Assembly: GCA_025449435.1 (NCBI GenBank) | Contig: JANWJO010000210.1 | Span: 1 to 9,458 of the forward strand | Length of the DNA: 9,458 nt | From: Chloroflexota bacterium | GTDB lineage: Bacteria > Chloroflexota > UBA4733 | Direction: 5' to 3' | In this document: positions 5,370 through 9,458 of the stretch, in pieces | Layout of the letters: each line of letters begins with the position of its first letter | Numbering within the stretch: the stretch's first letter is position 1 | Notes under the pieces: model-generated | Database searches by the model: none | What the model saw: only the letters and a program-made list of their open reading frames with translations | What the model was told of the DNA's origin: nothing | Made by a program: the position numbers and the translations under genes

Positions 5370-6104
5370 TCAAGGGATCGACCCGCCCCCTGTTTCCAAA
5401 TCGGCCCGCTGCCCCTCCACCCTGACCAGCACGTCAAGGCCAAGCTGGTAGCTGTCAGGGAAGCACAGCCGCCCCTCGCCGTCCACCATCTTGAAGTAGG
5501 CGATGGAGGAACAATCGTAGGTTGGGGCCTTCAGTGGGGCCGTGATTGCCGCAATGGCTCCCGGCTGGATGTCCGGCACATCCACGAAGCGCAGGGACGT
5601 AATCAGGCCCGGCCCGGTGAGCGGCCCCTGCCGTTCCAGCCGTCGCCCCTCCCACGCCACGCTGCCGCTGTTCTTGACCCGCCAGGTCTGCTCGAAGACC
5701 TGTCCGGGCTCCAGTAGCGTGCCGTGCGGGATGGTGTCGCCCAGGAAGGTTGAGCCGTCGCCTGGGATGGCGCGGTGTAGCCGTGGTCTGCGCCCGCCAG
5801 CTCGTCGACGTTCCTGCTCGCCCGCGTGCTCGGCGACCTCGAACAGGCTCAAGAGGAGGCCGTCGGCCTGGAAGGTGTCCTCGTAGAACTGCACCAACTC
5901 GCGGCTGGGCTTGCTGCCCTGCTCGACACGGGAGATATGGCTCGGGCTACAGCCGAACGCCTGGGCCACCTGCTTGCCGCTCCAGCCGTTGACGATGCGG
6001 AGCTTCTGCATCGACCAGCCCAGCACAGTCTTGGGCTGCCGGGGCACCAAATGGGGCGGATGGAAGGGGCGGGGCATGAGGCCCAAAGATTGCAGGTTGC
6101 TCAA
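5370..6104 (-). CDS. XRE-family regulator fused to an NBR1-type Ig-like domain, 244 residues
   Basis: Residues 28-88 form an XRE helix-turn-helix: LGWSMQKLRIVNGWSGKQVA, then FGCSPSHISRVEQGSKPS and the helix-rich segment to VAEHAG. A basic linker (residues 96-112, ERRRAGGRRPRLHR) follows. Residues about 116-231 fit the Ig-like domain first named in NBR1: FLGDTIPHGTLLEPGQVFEQ, TWRVKNSG with W141 and W151, VDVPDIQPGAIAAI, APTYDCSSIAYFKMVDGEG and the final strand LGLDVLVRV. In bacteria this domain occurs in regulators and exported proteins of actinobacteria and Chloroflexota, but its ligand there is not known to me. With no membrane segment it should be cytoplasmic and may bind a protein or small ligand. 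The start is uncertain: TTG 6104 or ATG 6077, neither with a strong ribosome site; an in-frame TGA lies just upstream. It diverges from 6182-6361. Confidence 0.87.
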   Translation of the reverse strand: MSNLQSLGLMPRPFHPPHLVPRQPKTVLGWSMQKLRIVNGWSGKQVAQAFGCSPSHISRVEQGSKPSRELVQFYEDTFQADGLLLSLFEVAEHAGEQERRRAGGRRPRLHRAIPGDGSTFLGDTIPHGTLLEPGQVFEQTWRVKNSGSVAWEGRRLERQGPLTGPGLITSLRFVDVPDIQPGAIAAITAPLKAPTYDCSSIAYFKMVDGEGRLCFPDSYQLGLDVLVRVEGQRADLETGGGSIP

Positions 6105-6181
6105 TAACTCGCCGGTCGCTCATGCTGGCTTCAGCCGCCGTTGTGCCGGGCGAACCCAGAACGGACTGGAGCGATCTAACG

Positions 6182-6361
6182 ATGACAACCCCACCCTCAC
6201 ACTGGCCGGACAAGGCCGTAAGCGTCGTCCTGACAGTGCTGTTTGTCGCGCTGGTGCTGAACGTCGCCGGCCGGCTCATCGTGGCCGTTTTGCCGGTACT
6301 CATCGGCATGGGAGTGGTGGCAGTCGTGCTGCGCCTCGTCTGGTGGTACACGCAGCTATGA
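6182..6361 (+). CDS. Small membrane protein with two transmembrane helices, 59 residues
   Basis: I chose ATG 6182, with GGAG about 10 bases upstream, over the in-frame ATG 6122, which has no ribosome site and would put a soluble 20-residue extension ahead of it. After a short polar start (MTTPPSHWPDK) there are two hydrophobic segments with little between them: AVSVVLTVLFVALVLNVA (about 12-29) and LIVAVLPVLIGMGVVAVVL (about 32-50), ending in RLVWWYTQL. Both ends are probably on the same side of the membrane. Such peptides are common just upstream of conjugation genes in actinobacterial elements, where they may assist the coupling ATPase, but this one has no assigned function. It is divergent from the XRE-Ig gene and 168 bases upstream of the transfer operon. 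Confidence 0.7.
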   Translation: MTTPPSHWPDKAVSVVLTVLFVALVLNVAGRLIVAVLPVLIGMGVVAVVLRLVWWYTQL

Positions 6362-6450
6362 GGCCGTTATGGACACCAATTTTACCTGTGGTTTTGGTGG
6401 TGGTAAATCAGATGGCATTGCTCATTATTAGACAAAATAATAAAAAGGTG

Positions 6451-6479
6451 TTGACAAAAATCACACTAAATCGTAGGAT
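6451..6479 (+). promoter_or_regulatory. Strong sigma-70-type promoter of the transfer operon
   Basis: TTGACA (6451-6456), 17 bases, TAGGAT (6474-6479). This is a perfect -35, the ideal spacing and a 4/6 -10. Transcription should start near 6486, about 44 bases before the 6530 ATG. Confidence 0.8.
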
Positions 6480-6483
6480 AGTT

Positions 6484-6500
6484 TGTGACGTCGCGTCACA
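6484..6500. promoter_or_regulatory. 17-bp palindromic operator over the transfer operon start point
   Basis: TGTGACG and CGTCACA form a perfect 7-bp inverted repeat with a 3-base centre. It begins 5 bases after the -10 and covers the predicted start point, the classic position for a repressor. The binder could be the XRE-Ig protein, the 74-residue protein, or a regulator outside the window. Confidence 0.65.
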
Positions 6501-6529
6501 GAATTGTAATGTGAAGGGAGGTGTGAGCG

Positions 6530-6754
6530 ATGAAACGGCGTAAGCCACATAATATTAAGATCCGTGAGGATCGTTTGAGTAAACTCGATGGGACCAAGAT
6601 GGAGGTCGCTATCTGGTTGCTTGCCAATGGCAAGGTTGAAGATCGCACCAAACGCTCACAGCCTGCCCCACCAGCCAGCGACGACGTAAACGACCCAGTC
6701 AGTGATAAAGATAACGGTAAAGACAAGCGGCCGGATGTGCGGGAGGCCGCGTAA
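6530..6754 (+). CDS. Small highly charged protein, first gene of the transfer operon, 74 residues
   Basis: ATG 6530 follows AGGGAGG by about 9 bases. It begins with a basic stretch (MKRRKPHNIKIRED) that runs into a possible short strand and helix (LSKLDGTKMEVAIWLLANG). The C-terminal half is hydrophilic and probably disordered, rich in Asp, Lys and Pro (DDVNDPVSDKDNGKDKRPD). The basic start and small helical core would fit a DNA-binding accessory protein, such as an autoregulator or relaxosome helper, but I cannot place it in a family. Its stop overlaps the ATPase start by one base (TAATG), so the two are translationally coupled. The codons are more AT-rich than those of the ATPase gene. Confidence 0.75.
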   Translation: MKRRKPHNIKIREDRLSKLDGTKMEVAIWLLANGKVEDRTKRSQPAPPASDDVNDPVSDKDNGKDKRPDVREAA

Positions 6755-9009
6755 TGACGGCGGCGATCCAGGGCGGCGCGGTGCTGGCGCTCGGTGGGAC
6801 GCTGGTGGGGCTGTTGAGCGTTCACCGGCGGCAGGGCCGTGAGGTGGAGTCCGTCGAGCTGCGGTTCGGGCCGGATGTGACCGAGAACGCGGTGTGGGGC
6901 GTGCTGGGTGGTATCTCGGGGTTGCCGACCGATGCGCAGGTGGCGTTGGAGGTCGTCGGTGATGCCGATGGGATTCGTCATTACCTGCGTGCCGAAAGTG
7001 CGGTGATTGAGATGCTGCGCTCGCATCTGCGTGGTCTGTTGCCGGGTTTGCGGTTGGAGCCGGTGGAGTCGGATGAGCCGGGTGTGTGGCGGTCGGCGGC
7101 GCGGGTGCGTTGGGGTGGTCGTCACCCGTTGCTGCGTAGTGACCGGGGCGGCGAGACAGCGGCGGCCCTCCTTGGGGCGCTGTCTGGTCTGCGCGCGGGT
7201 GAGAAGGTGATGGTGCGTTGGACGCTGCGGCCGGCGCGTGGGCCGTTTCTGCCTGAGCGTCAGGTCCGCTCGCGGGCTTCCAGTCCGGGGCCGCTGGCGT
7301 GGTTGTGGCGTGAGCCGCCGATCGACCCGGCGCACTTATCCGGGCTGCGTGCCAAGTACGGCGGGCCGGTGCTCCTGGGCCGCACGGTGGTGGCCGTGGC
7401 GGCGGGCAGCGACGGACGGAGCGTGAATCTTATGACTCGGGTGACGGCGGTGCTGCGAGCGCGGACGGGACTGCGGGGTCTGCCGGTGGTCCGCTATTGC
7501 CGCTCTGGTGGGGTGCAGCGGTTTATGGAGCGTGTGCCGGTCGGTGGTGGCAGCCGGTTCTCGCCGGCGGAACTCACGGGCATGGTGGGGTGGCCGATCG
7601 ATGCGCCGCGGGTGCCGGGCCTGGTGCTCGGTGTCGCGCCGCAGTTGATGCCCTCGCCGCGGATTCCGCAGCGGGGCGGCCGGGTGCTGGCGAACGCTAC
7701 GTGGCCGGGTATGGAGAGGCGGGCGCTGGCGCAGCCGCTCGTCGGAGCGCTCAGCCACATGGTGGTTGCCGGGCCGAGCGGTGTCGGTAAGTCGGCGCTG
7801 CTGGCCGGCGCGGTGGCCCAGGACTTGGCGGCTGGCCGTGGTTGCTTGGTGATCGACGGTAAGGGCGATCTGGCGGAGGAGATCCTGCGGCTGGTGCCCG
7901 AGCGTCGCCAGCAGGATGTGATTGTCCTTGAGCCCGGCAGGGCGGGTCCGGTGCCGGGGCTGCGGGTGTTTGGTGGTGGTGATCCGGAGTTGGCGGGCGA
8001 TTTGGTGCTCGGCATGTTCCGCTCGATCTTTATCGATTCGTGGGGGGTGCGCTCGGATAAGTGGCTGCGCGCCGGGCTGGTGACGTTGGCGCATGACCGC
8101 TCGGCGACGCTCGCCGACCTGCCGTTCCTGTTCGCCTCCGATACCTACCGCCGACGTTTGACGGGCCGTTTGCAGGACCCGCTCCTGAAGGCGACGTGGG
8201 CGCAGTTTGAGGCGCTCAGCCCGGAGGGCCGCGCCCAGCAGCTCGGGTCGCCGCTGAACAAGGTCAACGAGTTGGTCGGGCGGCGGGTGGTGCGCAGCGT
8301 GCTGGCCCAGTCCGCGCCGAAGTGGGACATGCGCGAGGTCTTGAGCCAGGGGCGGGTGGTGATCGTCTCGCTGTCGCCGGGCGTGATCGGCTCGCCGGCC
8401 TCGAGGCTGCTCGCAGCGCTTGTGATCCACGAACTCTTCCAGGCCGTGCAGGCCCGCGCCCGAGTGCCAGCCGCCGAGCGCCATCCGTTCTACGTCTATG
8501 TCGATGAGCCCAAGGTCTTTACCGACATACCGCTGCCGCTGGATTCGTTGTTTGAGCTGGCGCGTGGTTTGGGCGTCGGCCTGACGCTCGGCGTGCAGTC
8601 GGTGGCACAGTTGCCCGTCGATCTCGCCCGCGCGGCGCTGACGAACGCCGCGACGCTCATCGCGTTCCGGCAGAACGCCGACGATGCCAAGCTGCTGGCG
8701 CGTGAGCTGCCGGGTGTCAGCGCGGAGGAATTGCAGGCGCTCGGGCGTTTTGAGATCGCGGCGCGTATCGGGCTCGGGCCGGGCGATGTCAGCCCGCCGG
8801 TCACCGGCCGCACCCTGCCGCCATCAGAGGCGACCAGCGACCCCGAGACCATCCGCCGGGAATCAGCCGGGCGCTACGGCCGTCGTCCCGAAGACGTCGA
8901 CGCAGCGCTGCTGGAGGAGCACGGTCTGAACGACCAGCCAACAGGTGGTGTAGGGGCCGATGAGACGCCGCTGCGCCGCCGGCCAAGGCAGTCAAAGGAT
9001 GAGCTATGA
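6754..9009 (+). CDS. VirD4/TraG-like type IV coupling ATPase, 751 residues
   Basis: ATG 6754 overlaps the preceding stop and has GGGAGG 7 bases upstream. A hydrophobic segment (about 6-22) probably anchors it to the membrane. Residues about 30-330 form an N-terminal domain (VELRFGPDVTENAVWGVLGG onward) of the kind seen in actinobacterial TraG-like proteins. The motor domain has Walker A GPSGVGKS (340-347), VIDGKGDLAEEI just after it, Walker B YVYVDEP (580-586; E585 catalytic) and the GVQS segment (613-616) that corresponds to the conserved Q-S of VirD4, FtsK and HerA ATPases. The C-terminus is charged and flexible. Such ATPases form hexamers that bring DNA to a secretion channel or pump it during conjugation. 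Tight coupling with the next genes, including a replication-relaxation protein, supports a DNA-transfer role. Minus-strand frames across it are shadows. Confidence 0.93.
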   Translation: MTAAIQGGAVLALGGTLVGLLSVHRRQGREVESVELRFGPDVTENAVWGVLGGISGLPTDAQVALEVVGDADGIRHYLRAESAVIEMLRSHLRGLLPGLRLEPVESDEPGVWRSAARVRWGGRHPLLRSDRGGETAAALLGALSGLRAGEKVMVRWTLRPARGPFLPERQVRSRASSPGPLAWLWREPPIDPAHLSGLRAKYGGPVLLGRTVVAVAAGSDGRSVNLMTRVTAVLRARTGLRGLPVVRYCRSGGVQRFMERVPVGGGSRFSPAELTGMVGWPIDAPRVPGLVLGVAPQLMPSPRIPQRGGRVLANATWPGMERRALAQPLVGALSHMVVAGPSGVGKSALLAGAVAQDLAAGRGCLVIDGKGDLAEEILRLVPERRQQDVIVLEPGRAGPVPGLRVFGGGDPELAGDLVLGMFRSIFIDSWGVRSDKWLRAGLVTLAHDRSATLADLPFLFASDTYRRRLTGRLQDPLLKATWAQFEALSPEGRAQQLGSPLNKVNELVGRRVVRSVLAQSAPKWDMREVLSQGRVVIVSLSPGVIGSPASRLLAALVIHELFQAVQARARVPAAERHPFYVYVDEPKVFTDIPLPLDSLFELARGLGVGLTLGVQSVAQLPVDLARAALTNAATLIAFRQNADDAKLLARELPGVSAEELQALGRFEIAARIGLGPGDVSPPVTGRTLPPSEATSDPETIRRESAGRYGRRPEDVDAALLEEHGLNDQPTGGVGADETPLRRRPRQSKDEL

Positions 9010-9170
9010 GCGCCGCTCGGCTGATACCGGGAGCGCCGGTCGCCGCGCCGGTCGCTCGGAGTCAGGGCTGCTGTTCACCCTTGAGGAATGGGGCCTTGCG
9101 GCGAATAACGCCAGGGGCTCTTGCCTTGCTGTGTGCTGTGTTGTTGTCCCCTGCGGGAGGCCGGACGTGA
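9006..9170 (+). CDS. Possible 54-residue peptide coupled to both neighbours
   Basis: ATG 9006 overlaps the ATPase stop (ATGA) and its own TGA (9168-9170) overlaps the next GTG start (GTGA). The product begins MSAARLIPGAPVAAPVARS and has one hydrophobic stretch near the end, PGALALLCAVLLSPAGG (about 36-52), that could insert into the membrane. No family is recognised. The double 4-base overlap is the pattern of a translated operon gene. Against it, the composition is not clearly that of a folded protein, and the frame could be open by chance in GC-rich DNA. Confidence 0.4.
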   Translation: MSAARLIPGAPVAAPVARSQGCCSPLRNGALRRITPGALALLCAVLLSPAGGRT

Positions 9171-9458
9171 GTCGCGTCAGCGTGCCTCGCCTCACGGCCT
9201 TGGCCGATGGGATGCCGCTCCGTGACAGGCAGATCGTGGAGGCGGTCGCTCGCCTCTCCTTGGCCAGTGGGGGGCAGCTCTCTGATTTATTTTTTTATGA
9301 TATTTCTAATACTGATACTCGTAGTCGTCGTGCCCGCCGGGTGCTGGGCCGACTGGTGGAGCAGCGGGTGCTTGATCGTTTGGAACGCCGCCGAGGCGGG
9401 GTTGGCGGTGGCTCCTCGGCCTGGGTATATGCGCTCGGCCCGGCGGGGCGGCGGATGG
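9167..9458 (+). CDS. Replication-relaxation family protein (partial, C-terminus outside window)
   Basis: GTG 9167 is preceded by CGGGAGG and overlaps the stop of the 54-residue frame. The 97 visible residues fit the N-terminal winged helix of the replication-relaxation family (Replic_Relax). They start with PRLTALADGMPLRDRQIVEA and the helix VARLSLASGGQLSDLFF. Next come SRRARRVLGRLVEQRVLDRL (recognition helix and strand), the basic GG loop ERRRGGVGGGSSAW, and VYALGPAGRR. Members are found on actinobacterial and Firmicutes plasmids and conjugative elements, often beside TraG/VirD4-like ATPases, and are thought to act in plasmid replication or DNA processing. The match to the N-terminal pattern is good; the mechanism is poorly known. 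Codons for DLFFYDISNTDT (9284-9319) are unusually AT-rich, including a run of seven T. Confidence 0.85.
   Translation, partial: MSRVSVPRLTALADGMPLRDRQIVEAVARLSLASGGQLSDLFFYDISNTDTRSRRARRVLGRLVEQRVLDRLERRRGGVGGGSSAWVYALGPAGRRM

Larger units (their letters stand above)
6362..6529 (+). promoter_or_regulatory. AT-rich regulatory region with inverted repeats ahead of the transfer operon
   Basis: This gap is visibly more AT-rich than its surroundings. It holds an inverted pair TTTACC (6381-6386) and GGTAAA (6402-6407), a second pair ATTATT/AATAAT (6424-6429 and 6436-6441), the promoter and operator listed separately, and AGGGAGG (about 6514-6520) as the ribosome site of the next gene. Its place in front of the transfer genes makes it a candidate origin of transfer or partition site; this is inference. 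Confidence 0.45.

Noticed and set aside
6122..6181. Upstream ATG as the true start of the membrane peptide
   Set aside because: No ribosome site precedes it, and the extra 20 residues are soluble and overlap the divergent leader of the XRE-Ig gene. ATG 6182 is the better start.
5911..6543. Plus-strand frame of 210 codons
   Set aside because: It is antisense to the XRE-Ig gene, then overlaps the membrane-peptide gene and runs through the promoter and operator of the transfer operon.
6496..7335. Minus-strand frame of 279 codons
   Set aside because: It runs antisense through the 74-residue gene and the ATPase N-terminus, and its Arg/Thr/Gln-rich product has no family features.
7336..8484. Long minus-strand frame of 382 codons
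   Set aside because: It is antisense to the conserved motor domain of the VirD4/TraG-like ATPase, its product is rich in Arg, His and Gln with no recognisable motif, and such frames are expected opposite GC-rich genes.
9287..9298. Programmed frameshift site at the T run
   Set aside because: The run does not form a proper X-XXY-YYZ heptamer in the reading frame and the conserved family pattern continues in the same frame on both sides.

Overview
The window is GC-rich DNA from what looks like an actinobacterial chromosome island or plasmid. Evidence for this is the strong G/C bias at third codon positions, secreted proteins of the W-x2-WGG type, a small winged-helix protein of a kind frequent in Actinomycetota (possibly Thermoleophilia), and a VirD4/TraG-like ATPase followed by a replication-relaxation family protein. 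The phylum is an inference. The DNA-transfer genes on the right, together with three or four regulators and many orphan genes on the left, make an integrative-conjugative element or conjugative plasmid the best reading. No integrase, relaxase or attachment site is visible.

Left part (1-3031), envelope proteins and small regulators. A partial gene on the minus strand (1-589) encodes a secreted protein with two SH3-like repeats joined by a run of 13 prolines. Next come an unrecognised 128-residue protein (788-1174, +), a small winged-helix protein (1235-1486, -) bracketed by two strong hairpins, and an XRE regulator (1670-1933, -). The XRE gene is divergent from a secreted protein with two W-x2-WGG modules (2081-3031, +). 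The gap between these two holds a promoter and two palindromes whose centres are 21 bp apart.

Middle (3049-5318), the most unusual part. A 508-residue E1-like (ThiF/MoeB) adenylating enzyme carries a C-terminal transmembrane helix, a Ser/Thr-rich stalk and a predicted extracellular beta domain. It is divergent from a 126-residue protein with a Phd-antitoxin-like core. Facing that gene, in convergent orientation, is a 65-residue protein that keeps the same N-terminal and C-terminal motifs but lacks the core. I do not recognise this trio as a described system. Whether the E1 domain acts on the small proteins is speculation.

Right part (5370-9458), regulation and transfer. An XRE regulator fused to an NBR1-type Ig domain (5370-6104, -) is divergent from a two-helix membrane peptide (6182-6361, +). 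An AT-rich intergenic region (6362-6529) carries a near-consensus promoter with a 17-bp palindrome over its start point. It drives a tightly coupled operon: a 74-residue charged protein, the 751-residue VirD4/TraG-like ATPase, a possible 54-residue peptide, and a replication-relaxation protein cut by the window end. The three junctions overlap by 1, 4 and 4 bases. The ATPase presumably pumps DNA at the membrane and the replication-relaxation protein presumably acts on plasmid DNA. The left and middle genes look like surface and regulatory cargo.
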